Assembly (NCBI GenBank): GCA_900317635.1
Contig: ONHN01000006.1
Location: 33,906-97,905 of the forward strand
Origin: an uncultured Prevotellaceae bacterium
Lineage (GTDB): Bacteria > Bacteroidota > Bacteroidia > Bacteroidales > Bacteroidaceae
Direction: 5' to 3'
DNA length: 64,000 bases
The notes under the pieces were generated by a model, which did no database searches, was not told where the DNA came from, and worked only from the letters and a program-made list of their open reading frames with translations. The translations under genes and the position numbers were made by a program. Shown here piece after piece: positions 50,680 through 59,232 of this stretch; position 1 is the stretch's first letter; the number at the start of each line of letters is the position of its first letter.

Positions 50680-52362
50680 ATGGAAGAGAACACCAGTCTA
50701 AATTTCATAGAGCAATTCGTGGCCGACGACTTGGCCGCAGGTAAGAACGACGGACGCCTTCAGACGCGTTTCCCGCCCGAGCCTAACGGGTATTTGCACA
50801 TAGGCCATGCGAAAGCTATTTGCATGGACTTCGGCGTGGCCGAGCGCTTTGGCGGCATCTGCAACCTGCGCTTCGACGACACAAACCCTCAGAAAGAAGA
50901 TACCGAATACGTTGATGCCATCCTTGAAGACATCAGCTGGTTGGGCTTCAAGTGGAAGAACATATACTACGCTTCCGACTATTTCCAACAACTGTGGGAC
51001 TTTGCCGTGCGCCTTATCAAGGAAGGCAAGGCCTACATCGACGAGCAGACAAGCGAACAGATAGCGGCTCAAAAGGGCACGCCCACGCAGCCTGGCACGC
51101 CCAGCCCCTATCGCGACCGCCCTATCGAAGAAAGTCTGGCACTCTTCGAGAAGATGAACACGGGCGAGATAGCCGAAGGTGCCATGGTGCTCCGCGCTAA
51201 GATCGACATGGCCAACCCCAACATGCACTTTCGCGACCCTGTCATCTATCGCATCATCAACCGTCCACACCACCGCACGGGCGACAAGTGGAAGGCCTAC
51301 CCGATGTACGACTTTGCGCACGGACAGAGCGACTTCTTCGAAGGTGTGACGCACAGCATCTGCACGCTTGAGTTTGTGCCCCACCGCCCTCTCTACGACT
51401 ACTTTATCGACGAGCTGAAAGAAGGCAAAGACCTTGATGACCATCGTCCGCGCCAGTTCGAATTCAACCGTCTGAACTTGACCTACACCGTGATGTCGAA
51501 GCGCAAACTCTTGGCACTGGTGCAGGAAGGCCTCGTTGACGGTTGGGACGACCCGCGCATGCCCACCGTATGCGGTCTGCGCCGTCGCGGTTATAGTCCG
51601 CAGGCTGTTCGCAAGTTCATCAACATGATTGGCTACACGAAGTTTGAAGCCCTGAACGACTTTGCCATGCTCGAAGCCGCTGCGCGCGAAGACCTCAACA
51701 AGCGCGCCTTGCGCGTTAGTGCGGTGCTCAACCCCGTGCGCCTTGTAGTTACGAACTATCCCGAAGGCAAGACCGAAGAGCTCACCGCTGTCAACAATCC
51801 CGAAAACCCAGAGGACGGCACGCATACCATCACCTTCAGTCGCGAACTCTGGATGGAACGCGACGACTTTATGGAAGATGCTCCCAAGAAGTTCTTCCGC
51901 ATGGTACCAGGCAAGGAAGTGCGCTTGAAGAATGCCTACATCGTGAAGTGTACGGGTTGCACGAAAGATGCCGACGGCAACATCGTTGAGGTGCAATGCG
52001 AATACGACCCTGAAAGCCGTAGCGGCCTGCCTGGAGCCGACCGCAAGGTGAAAGGTACGCTCCACTGGGTGAGCGCCCAACATTGCGTAGAAGCAGAGGT
52101 ACGTCTCTACGACCGCCTCTTCACCGTAGAGAACCCCAGTGCCGACGAGCGCGACTTCCGCGAATTGCTCAACCCCGACAGCAAGCAAGTCCTGCCCCGC
52201 TGCTACGTAGAGGCCTATGCCGCCGAACAAACAGCCACGCGCTACCTACAGTTCCAACGCATTGGCTACTTCACCTACGACAAGTCCTCAACGCCCGAAC
52301 GCCCCGTCTTCAACCGTACCGTAGGACTGAAAGACAGTTGGAAACCAAACAAGGAGAATTAA
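50680..52362 (+). CDS. glnS: Glutamine--tRNA ligase
   Basis: 560 residues, the usual length. Class I synthetase charging tRNA-Gln. RFPPEPNGYLHIGHAKAICMDFG carries the HIGH signature (40-43). The KMSKS counterpart is VMSKRK. FDDTNPQKE, the DWDDPRMPTV-like WDDPRMPTVCGLRRRGY and the C-terminal beta-barrel anticodon domain (LVVTNYP, GKEVRLKNAYIVKC, LHWVSAQHCVEAEVRLYDRLF) are all typical. Most eubacteria of some phyla lack GlnRS; Bacteroidetes have it. Transcription ends at the hairpin at 52420-52469. The ATG at 50680 matches the family start. Confidence 0.97.
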   Translation: MEENTSLNFIEQFVADDLAAGKNDGRLQTRFPPEPNGYLHIGHAKAICMDFGVAERFGGICNLRFDDTNPQKEDTEYVDAILEDISWLGFKWKNIYYASDYFQQLWDFAVRLIKEGKAYIDEQTSEQIAAQKGTPTQPGTPSPYRDRPIEESLALFEKMNTGEIAEGAMVLRAKIDMANPNMHFRDPVIYRIINRPHHRTGDKWKAYPMYDFAHGQSDFFEGVTHSICTLEFVPHRPLYDYFIDELKEGKDLDDHRPRQFEFNRLNLTYTVMSKRKLLALVQEGLVDGWDDPRMPTVCGLRRRGYSPQAVRKFINMIGYTKFEALNDFAMLEAAAREDLNKRALRVSAVLNPVRLVVTNYPEGKTEELTAVNNPENPEDGTHTITFSRELWMERDDFMEDAPKKFFRMVPGKEVRLKNAYIVKCTGCTKDADGNIVEVQCEYDPESRSGLPGADRKVKGTLHWVSAQHCVEAEVRLYDRLFTVENPSADERDFRELLNPDSKQVLPRCYVEAYAAEQTATRYLQFQRIGYFTYDKSSTPERPVFNRTVGLKDSWKPNKEN

Positions 52363-52419
52363 GATAAGATTTTTGAAGTGCTGTGGGCCTCCCTTCAGCA
52401 TCGCTTCAAAGTTGATACC

Positions 52420-52469
52420 AAGGAGTTGAAAGGCACTACCTGCAAACCTGTGGGTTCTTTCAACTCCTT
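52420..52469 (+). terminator. Terminator of glnS
   Basis: Perfect 13-bp arms (AAGGAGTTGAAAG / CTTTCAACTCCTT) followed by TTGCCTTTT. It lies within the upstream open frame of the next gene, so that gene must start later (52528). Confidence 0.85.
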
Positions 52470-52527
52470 TTGCCTTTTCCTGACGAGACCATACCTATAT
52501 ATAATATTATATATAACGCTCAACCTT

Positions 52528-55500
52528 ATGAAACATTCTTACACCCCCTTCGTGGTAGTGCTGGCAGCCCTGCTGATGGCCCTGCCCGCTCGGGCGCAAA
52601 AGATTGCGAAGAAGAATGCTCCGATGAAGCAGCTTGAGATGCGCGAGATGGGCAACATCCGCTCAACGCAGCAAGCCATTAAGGAGCTGAAGCAGAAAGG
52701 CATGCCTCAAACCAAGGCACAGCGCGCAGTGAGGGCAAAGGCTGAAGGCAAACGACTCGAAGGTCGTCCTTTTGCCGAAGCGAAGCCTACAAAACAGCCT
52801 AAAACCAGCCACGGCAAAGGCCTCAGCGAGAACAAAGCCGAGAAGCGCCGCGTGGCTGTTCGTCCTCGACCGATGAGCAGCAAAGCAGTTCGCGCCCAAG
52901 CTCCCGCCGAAGGGCAGGAAGTGGTTGACGAACACGGCATCATCGTTTCGCCCGCCGCTGGCACACGCCAAGTGTTCACCCGTAGCGGCTGGACATTCGA
53001 CAATGCCGACAACATGAACGTCATTGAGCAGACGGGCACCGTCCACATCGTTAAGTGCGCCGACGGCACCGTCTATGTTCGCGACATCCTGACCAACTAT
53101 CCCGCAGGCACGTGGGTGAAAGGCACGTTGGACGTTGCCACCCAAACACTGACAATCCCTACCCGCCAGCCTATTTACTACAATAGCATAGCCGACTGCA
53201 CCTACAGCATTGGCTGGGGTTTTTGGGAAGACTCCATGATCTCAAACGCCGATGGTTATGCCAACAGCTTCACGTTTAAGCTCGATATGGCCAACTTCAC
53301 CCTGACACTGGAAGGTGCTGAGAATGGCCTGTTCATGGGGCTGTTTTGGGACGACGACGATGCCTTTGCATGGGAAGGCGACTTCGGTACGGTATGGACT
53401 TATTCCAGCGAATTCAAGCCGATGGACCCCGTCAGCGTAACGCCTCCCGCCACGCTTTCGACCGAGGAGTGGTATGCTAAGGGCCATGTCGTCGTTAACG
53501 ACCAAAAGCAATTATACAAGGGCACAGCGACCGTTGGCGTTGATGGCAACAACGTTTACGTAAAAGGTTTCTTCAGCGATTATCCCAACGCGTGGATGAA
53601 AGGCGAAATTGATGGAACCGATGTCACGTTCAACGGCCTTCAAACATTGGCCGAAGAAGATGGTACGCCCATCTACGGCGTAGGTGCCAACGGTTCGGAC
53701 CTTGCCGCTTTCCGCATGACCTATTCGGCGGAAGATGCCACCTTGACGTCTGTCAACCGTCTCCTTGCCAACACCGATGCTGCCGATGTCAAAGCCAAAA
53801 CAATGTTTGCCGACATCACCCTCTCCAAGGCCGACCCCTTTGCCCCCATCACCTCCCTTCCTTATGAAATCGTGATGGACGAGAACGGCTTTGAGATGTT
53901 CAGCGTGATAGATGCTAACGAAGACGGAAAGACGTGGATACCAGAAGAAGGTGCCGCCTTCTACAAGTATAACGAAGAAGAGGCCGCCGACGACTGGCTT
54001 ATTTCTCCCCCCTTCATCCTTGAAGCTGGAAAGTTCTACACCGTGGCCGTTGACGCGTTCTGCTCGTCCTTGTCATTCCCTGAAAGCATTGAAGTGAAGA
54101 TGGGTAACAACGAAAGCGCCGAGGCTATGACGGCGGACGTCATTGGCCGCACGGACGTTGACTGGGAAGAACCGCAAACGCTTACCAACAAAGTGGTCAG
54201 CGTGGCTGAAACGGGTACTTACTTCTTTGGCATTCACGCCGTCAGCGAAGCCGACAGAGCAGCATTGAAAGTGAGCCGTTTCTTTGTTGACGAAACCATT
54301 GTGGATGCCCCCGTTGCTGTTTCTAACCTCAGCATCACCCCCGATCCTATCGCTCAAAGCATTGCCATCAGCTTTGATGTTCCTACGAAGAACATTGGCG
54401 GCAACGACTTGACAAGCACTGTGAACATTGAAATTGTTCGCGATGGTGAAACGCTGAAGACGTATGAGGGCCAAACGCCAGGTACGACCATTGCGTTTAC
54501 GGACGAAAACGTTGGCGTAGGCGTTCACACCTACACGTTCAACGTTAGCAACAGCTTTGGCAAGGGCGAAAGCACAACACAAAACGTTTGGATGTCTGCC
54601 GTTTACGATGTGCCTTACGTGGCCAACTTTGCTCAAGACAATGAAGCTTTCGCACACTTCACCACTATCAACGCTAACAATGATGGTAGCTACTGGGAAG
54701 ACAACGCTACCTATGCAGCCTACGAATACGACTCAGAAAACGATGCCGACGACTATCTCGTCACGCCAGGCTTGCGCCTCGAAGCTGGCAAGCGCTACAA
54801 CATCGTGGTGCGCGCCGAAGCCGCTGGCGAATATACCGAACGCTTTGAAGTGAAGATTGGTAAAGAAGCTACGGTTGAAGGATTGAACACCACCGTCATT
54901 CCAGCCACCGAACTGACGGGTCATGAGCCCATCGGCGGTATTGACGTAGAAGGCGTTTATGCTTGCACCGAGAGCGGCATCTACAACGTGGCCATCCACT
55001 GCATTTCCGATGCCGACATGTACACGCTGATGATTCACAAGCTGACGGTAGAAATGGCTCCTGAACTGACAGCCCCTGCCGCACCCAGCATTACCGTAAC
55101 ACCCGATGCAACGGGCGAGAAGCGCACAGAGGTCAACATCATTGCTCCCACCGTAGACAATGCAGGCAACCCCCTGACAAATAACCTGACGAAGATTGAA
55201 CTCTACCGCGACGACAACCTCTTGACGGAGTTCAGCGACATTGTTCCAGGTCAGACCATTTCCTACACCGATGTCGACATCGAAGAAAATGGCAACCACA
55301 ACTATCAAGCTATCCCCTACAACGCCGATGGCGTGGGCATGAAGAGCCCCATCGTCAGTGCTTTCGTAGGTTTCGACGTGCCAGCACAAGTTGAGAACTT
55401 TGCCGCTGAAGACAACGTGTCGAGCATCCACTTCTCGTGGGACAAGGTGACGACTGGCAGAAATGGTGGCCTTGTGAAACCCGAAGAGATTGACTACATC

Positions 55501-57387
55501 ATCTACGAATGTGAGCGTGGCACTACCCTCTTCAACGACACGCCCGTGGGCGCCGTTCGCGATGCCGACCACTACGAGCTTGAACAGCCGACCAACGAAG
55601 GCGAACAAGACTACCAACTTTGGTACATCGCAGCAGCTAACGAAGCGGGCGAGTCCTACCTGAGTGAAGAAGCTGTTAGCCTCATTATGGGTAAGCCCTA
55701 CGACCTGCCTTGTGTAGAAAACTGGGCTGGTGGCACGGCCAGCAAATACTGGGATAGCAACAGCTTCGGTCTGAACTACTCCGTTTCGAGCGATGGCGAC
55801 GGGGCAGCTATGGCCCTGGCTTCCCAAGAAGAGGACAGCGACATTTTCCTCACCTCTGGTAAGCTGAACCTGAACGATGCAGCCAACCCGACGCTCATTG
55901 TCGATGCAGCTGGCTTCGGCGTCAGCAGCATCAACATCATTGGTAAGATTGATGAAAACGGCGAGGCCGTAGAACTCGGCACGTTCGACCTGACCGAGGA
56001 ATATCAAACCATCAAGGTGTCGCTCAGTCAGCTGAAAGGTGGTAACTATGCCCACATCGGTTTCACCGCCCACATCAACAATGCCACGACCTACGACCCC
56101 TTAGAAGGTAGCATGAGCTTCGGCGATGCCCTCATTATTGACAACATCCGCGTCATCGACCAGTTCAAGAACGACTTGGGCGTAGAACTCATTGCTCCCG
56201 AAGAGATCCTGGCAGGTAAATCCACCTACATCGGTGCCATGGTGACCAACTGGGGCGAAGACCGCGTGAAAGACTTCGTTGTAACCATCAAGTCGGGCGA
56301 CGAGGTGCTCCTGCAAGAAAAGGGTAACCTGACCTTGGCTCCCTACGCTCGCGACATTTACGCCGTAGAACTCAAGACCACCGTGTTTAGCGCAGCTGGC
56401 GAAATGCCACTCACGGCCAACGTAGCGTTTGCTGCCGACGAAAATGCGGCCAACAACGACGCGGCTGGCAGCATCAACGTGGTTGAACCCTTCGTGCCCA
56501 CCCCCGAAAATCTGCAAGCTGAAGGCGGCAACATGACCGACGTTAACCTCAGCTGGAACGCTTCTTCCGAAACCATCCTCTACACCGAGAGTTTTGAAGA
56601 CGACATGGCTGGCTGGACAACCATCGACGCCGACCAAGACGGTAACGACTGGGTTTACCACAACAACGCCCTCGACGAAGAAGCCCTTATGGCAACCAAC
56701 TCGGGCGAAGGCAGCGTTTATTCTGAAAGCTACAGCAATGCAGCTTCGACTGCACTGACACCCGACAACTGGCTTATCTCGCCACGCGTAGTGCTCGACG
56801 GCGAATTCTCGTTCTATGCAATGGGCCAGGATGCCAACTACTGCAACGAGCATTTCGCCATTTACGTTTCTACTGGCGACCCGACCGACGTGAACAGCTT
56901 CGAACAAGTGTCAGAAGAATTTGTTGCTACGGGCGACATGACCTACTATAGCGCCGACCTGAGCAGCTATGCAGGTCAGAAAGGCTATGTTGCCATTCGC
57001 CACTTCAACGTGACCGACCAGTACGTCCTCGTTGTTGACGACGCAACCTACACCATGGATGGTGAGGCCGACAAGTACAACATCTATTACGAAGGCACGC
57101 TCGTTGCTACCGTTGAAGGCGAAGAGACAACCTACGCTGTTTCTGAAGACAACTTCACGACAGGCGAGCACCAGTTCGCTGTGACGGCTGTCTATGCCAA
57201 TGGCATGGAGTCGAAGCCCGTAACGGCCACGCTCTCCGTTGTTTCTGGCATCGAAGACCTTCAAACAGACAGTGCTTCAGTTGACGTCTATAGCCTCGAC
57301 GGCAAGCTCCTGCACCGCCAGACCACATCACTCCACGGCCTCAAGGGCGTTTACGTCGTTGGTGGCAAGAAGGTGATGATTAAATAG
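52528..57387 (+). CDS. Very large secreted adhesin-like protein with choice-of-anchor J and Fn3-like modules
   Basis: 1619 residues from the ATG at 52528 (MKHSYTPFVVVLAALLMALPARAQ, signal peptide). The open frame is longer upstream, but the glnS terminator lies in it. After a basic low-complexity segment (about 25-110) come modules in the order: MAM-like/beta units with DPVSVTPPATLSTEEW, then three choice-of-anchor J-like domains containing ADDWLISPPF, ADDYLVTPG and PDNWLISPR, with Fn3/Ig-like spacers (VSNLSITPDPIAQSIAISFDVP; APAAPSITVTPDATGEKR). It ends with a sorting-like tail (DVYSLDGKLLHR...KGVYVVGGKKVMIK). Probably a cell-surface carbohydrate- or matrix-binding protein; no catalytic motif is seen. 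Followed by a long inverted repeat. Confidence 0.85.
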   Translation: MKHSYTPFVVVLAALLMALPARAQKIAKKNAPMKQLEMREMGNIRSTQQAIKELKQKGMPQTKAQRAVRAKAEGKRLEGRPFAEAKPTKQPKTSHGKGLSENKAEKRRVAVRPRPMSSKAVRAQAPAEGQEVVDEHGIIVSPAAGTRQVFTRSGWTFDNADNMNVIEQTGTVHIVKCADGTVYVRDILTNYPAGTWVKGTLDVATQTLTIPTRQPIYYNSIADCTYSIGWGFWEDSMISNADGYANSFTFKLDMANFTLTLEGAENGLFMGLFWDDDDAFAWEGDFGTVWTYSSEFKPMDPVSVTPPATLSTEEWYAKGHVVVNDQKQLYKGTATVGVDGNNVYVKGFFSDYPNAWMKGEIDGTDVTFNGLQTLAEEDGTPIYGVGANGSDLAAFRMTYSAEDATLTSVNRLLANTDAADVKAKTMFADITLSKADPFAPITSLPYEIVMDENGFEMFSVIDANEDGKTWIPEEGAAFYKYNEEEAADDWLISPPFILEAGKFYTVAVDAFCSSLSFPESIEVKMGNNESAEAMTADVIGRTDVDWEEPQTLTNKVVSVAETGTYFFGIHAVSEADRAALKVSRFFVDETIVDAPVAVSNLSITPDPIAQSIAISFDVPTKNIGGNDLTSTVNIEIVRDGETLKTYEGQTPGTTIAFTDENVGVGVHTYTFNVSNSFGKGESTTQNVWMSAVYDVPYVANFAQDNEAFAHFTTINANNDGSYWEDNATYAAYEYDSENDADDYLVTPGLRLEAGKRYNIVVRAEAAGEYTERFEVKIGKEATVEGLNTTVIPATELTGHEPIGGIDVEGVYACTESGIYNVAIHCISDADMYTLMIHKLTVEMAPELTAPAAPSITVTPDATGEKRTEVNIIAPTVDNAGNPLTNNLTKIELYRDDNLLTEFSDIVPGQTISYTDVDIEENGNHNYQAIPYNADGVGMKSPIVSAFVGFDVPAQVENFAAEDNVSSIHFSWDKVTTGRNGGLVKPEEIDYIIYECERGTTLFNDTPVGAVRDADHYELEQPTNEGEQDYQLWYIAAANEAGESYLSEEAVSLIMGKPYDLPCVENWAGGTASKYWDSNSFGLNYSVSSDGDGAAMALASQEEDSDIFLTSGKLNLNDAANPTLIVDAAGFGVSSINIIGKIDENGEAVELGTFDLTEEYQTIKVSLSQLKGGNYAHIGFTAHINNATTYDPLEGSMSFGDALIIDNIRVIDQFKNDLGVELIAPEEILAGKSTYIGAMVTNWGEDRVKDFVVTIKSGDEVLLQEKGNLTLAPYARDIYAVELKTTVFSAAGEMPLTANVAFAADENAANNDAAGSINVVEPFVPTPENLQAEGGNMTDVNLSWNASSETILYTESFEDDMAGWTTIDADQDGNDWVYHNNALDEEALMATNSGEGSVYSESYSNAASTALTPDNWLISPRVVLDGEFSFYAMGQDANYCNEHFAIYVSTGDPTDVNSFEQVSEEFVATGDMTYYSADLSSYAGQKGYVAIRHFNVTDQYVLVVDDATYTMDGEADKYNIYYEGTLVATVEGEETTYAVSEDNFTTGEHQFAVTAVYANGMESKPVTATLSVVSGIEDLQTDSASVDVYSLDGKLLHRQTTSLHGLKGVYVVGGKKVMIK

Positions 57388-57395
57388 AATATGTT

Positions 57396-57512
57396 CAAGT
57401 GACGAGTGGATTATTTGAGTGACAAGTGAGGGGTTGCAGCCGCGCATGTTCGTCGGCGTAGCCCCACTTGTCGCTCCTCACTCGTCACTTGTAACTTGTC
57501 ACTCGTAACTCT
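57396..57512. repeat. Inverted pair of GTGACAAGT-family repeats
   Basis: The left block AGTGACGAGTGG...GAGTGACAAGTGAGG (57399-57431) is complementary to the right block CCCACTTGTCGCTCCTCACTCG (about 57464-57486) and further TCACTTGTAACTTGTCACTCG. Together they could form a long hairpin after the adhesin gene. The same words occur at 46040-46062 and 50505-50531. Confidence 0.6.
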
Positions 57513-57533
57513 TCTTTACATCAATCCCTACTG

Positions 57534-58799
57534 ATGAACCCTCACAACATCGAACAACTCGTTGCCGATTTCGAAGCACGCATTGCCAGCGGTGCATCCT
57601 TCTATATGGAGGCCATCGACCTCTTAGACGTGATGGACTACTACCTCGAACAAGGCAACGAGGCAAAAGCCGATCAAGCCATTGCCATAGCTCAGCACCT
57701 CCACCCCGACAACGAAGACGTGCGCCTGGCCGTGGCTTATAGGCAGAAAGACCTGGCGGGCTGGAGCGAAGCCCGTCGCATTGTGGAAAGCATAGAAAAC
57801 CAAGACCTTCCCGACGTTAGGCTCTTCTACGCCGAAGAAGCCCTCTGTGCGTTGAACCCCGACAAGGCTGACAAGATCTTTCAGGCAGCGTTTCATGCAA
57901 CCTACGAGCCAGACTTTAAGCTCTGCGTGGACTATGCCGAAATACTGCTCGACTACGGATTCTACGAGCGCTGCATCCAGACGCTCAACCTCATTCCCAA
58001 CGATTTTGAAGAAATAGACCACGTCCTTGAAATAAAAGGGGAGGCCTATATCGGGCTCGAACAATACGAAGAGGCCGAACAATGCTACCTACACGGAGTG
58101 GATGCCGACGGTTTCGACGACATTTCGTGGACCCAACTTGCCTTTGCGCAACTCAAAGCCAAACGCTACGATAAAGCCCTCGAGAGCGCAGAATACGCCC
58201 TCGCCATTAACCCTAAATCCGAAAAGGCCATCGACATAAAGCACTCCTGCGCTATGGCCATGAACGACATTGCCCTCATACTCCAAAGCGCAGAAGAATA
58301 CATAAGCATCGCCCCCGAGGCCCACATACCCTACCTCACCCTCTCAGCACTCTATTCGGGCGAAGAAAACAAGGAAAAGTCCATCAAGTATATTAAGGCC
58401 GCCGCTGCCCGCTGCCCCCTAAACCACCCCGACCGCGCTAAAGTCATCAATGCCCTTGCAGGCACCTATATCCTCTGCCAGCGCGAAGACGAAGCCATGG
58501 AACTCTATCGCGCAGCAGAATCGCTGGGCATTGATGTCTGGACCACGGCCATGCATTTCTTTGACAAAGCTATGACCTCGAAGAACTACCCGCACGCCCA
58601 GCGCATCTTCTTTGCCTACCAACGCGCCTTCCCGCTAAGTGCGGAGCAAGTTTTAGAAGTAGCTTCCTTCCTTCGCCACAACTCCCTCTATCAGGAAGCT
58701 AAGGAAGTATGGGAACACCTCTTCACCCACGAGGACGAACTATCCCCCGAACGCCAAGACTTTTTCAACGAAGCGAAGAAGAAGCTGAAAGAACAATAA
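57534..58799 (+). CDS. TPR-repeat protein
   Basis: 421 residues, almost all helical and arranged as about ten tetratricopeptide-type repeats (for example FYMEAIDLLDVMDYYLEQGNEAKADQAIAIAQHLHPDNEDV; YEEAEQCYLHGVDADGFDDISWTQLAFAQLKAKRYDKALESAEYALAINPKSEKA; AKVINALAGTYILCQREDEAMELYRAAESLG). No signal peptide, so cytoplasmic. TPR proteins are scaffolds; the partner is unknown. Its neighbours, an adhesin and a trp gene, say nothing about its job. It ends KKKLKEQ. The ATG at 57534 begins the first helix. Confidence 0.85.
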   Translation: MNPHNIEQLVADFEARIASGASFYMEAIDLLDVMDYYLEQGNEAKADQAIAIAQHLHPDNEDVRLAVAYRQKDLAGWSEARRIVESIENQDLPDVRLFYAEEALCALNPDKADKIFQAAFHATYEPDFKLCVDYAEILLDYGFYERCIQTLNLIPNDFEEIDHVLEIKGEAYIGLEQYEEAEQCYLHGVDADGFDDISWTQLAFAQLKAKRYDKALESAEYALAINPKSEKAIDIKHSCAMAMNDIALILQSAEEYISIAPEAHIPYLTLSALYSGEENKEKSIKYIKAAAARCPLNHPDRAKVINALAGTYILCQREDEAMELYRAAESLGIDVWTTAMHFFDKAMTSKNYPHAQRIFFAYQRAFPLSAEQVLEVASFLRHNSLYQEAKEVWEHLFTHEDELSPERQDFFNEAKKKLKEQ

Positions 58800-58827
58800 A
58801 CAAGAAACATTAACAGCCGCGCAAAAG

Positions 58828-58874
58828 TCTTCGTGTTCATTCGCCGTAACATTCGTTTCCTTCGTGGTTTCTCT
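58828..58874. repeat. Dispersed TTCATTCGCCGTAACATTCG repeat, copy 1
   Basis: GTCTTCGTGTTCATTCGCCG followed by TAACATTCGTTTCCTTCGTGG. The same ~50 bp recurs at 59171-59219 with few changes, flanking the trp leader. Confidence 0.65.
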
Positions 58875-58905
58875 AGAATAAATTTTGAACAAAATGCAAA
58901 AAAAG

Positions 58906-58937
58906 TTTGGCCGTTTGAGAAAGAGTGCTTTCCTTTG
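58906..58937 (+). promoter_or_regulatory. Promoter of the trp leader-trpB unit
   Basis: TTTG (58906-58909), 20 bp, then TTCCTTTG (58930-58937) and C; one mismatch in the -7 box (TT for TA). The leader peptide starts about 33 nt after the predicted start of transcription. Confidence 0.6.
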
Positions 58938-58975
58938 CACCCAGAAACAAGACAAAACGAAACAAATCAAACCGT

Positions 58976-59035
58976 ATGAAACAACTTGCTAACGCATTCT
59001 CTTGGTGGCGCCGCTTACAACAACACACGTCGTAA
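58976..59035 (+). CDS. Tryptophan attenuator leader peptide
   Basis: A 19-codon frame, MKQLANAFSWWRRLQQHTS, ending in TAA at 59033-59035. Two tandem Trp codons (TGG TGG at 59003-59008) stand a little past the middle. It is followed 56 bp later by a perfect hairpin and then by a tryptophan synthase beta gene, the layout of a trp attenuation leader: ribosome stalling on the Trp codons would report low Trp and favour read-through into trpB. It resembles the E. coli trpL signature (WW followed by Arg) only in general form. No Shine-Dalgarno sequence is seen, as usual in Bacteroidetes. Confidence 0.65.
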   Translation: MKQLANAFSWWRRLQQHTS

Positions 59036-59091
59036 GAGGATACGCCCCTATGCACATAGCACACAACATAAACATTTCGTTGTTGACTAAC

Positions 59092-59121
59092 AGAGGCCTG
59101 TCGAACTTACGACAGGCCTCT
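59092..59121 (+). terminator. Putative attenuator hairpin before trpB
   Basis: Perfect 12-bp arms AGAGGCCTGTCG / CGACAGGCCTCT around AACTTA, followed by TTCCTT, a weak T-tract. A competing upstream pairing, CAACAAC (59018-59024) with GTTGTTG (59079-59085), can be drawn, but I could not derive the full antiterminator. Confidence 0.6.
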
Positions 59122-59170
59122 TTCCTTAACCGAGTCTCAATAAACATTAAACTTCACGCATTGGGCGCAA

Positions 59171-59219
59171 GAGTATTCGTGGTCATTCGCCGCAACATTC
59201 GTGTCCTTCGTGATCTCAA
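59171..59219. repeat. Dispersed TTCATTCGCCG repeat, copy 2
   Basis: AGTATTCGTGGTCATTCGCCG followed by CAACATTCGTGTCCTTCGTG, close to 58828-58874. It lies between the attenuator hairpin and the trpB ATG. Confidence 0.65.
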
Positions 59220-59232
59220 AAAACTAAACAGT

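Noticed and set aside
50698-52230. 510-codon minus-strand frame opposite glnS
   Set aside because: It mirrors a complete glutaminyl-tRNA synthetase and shows no family motif of its own.
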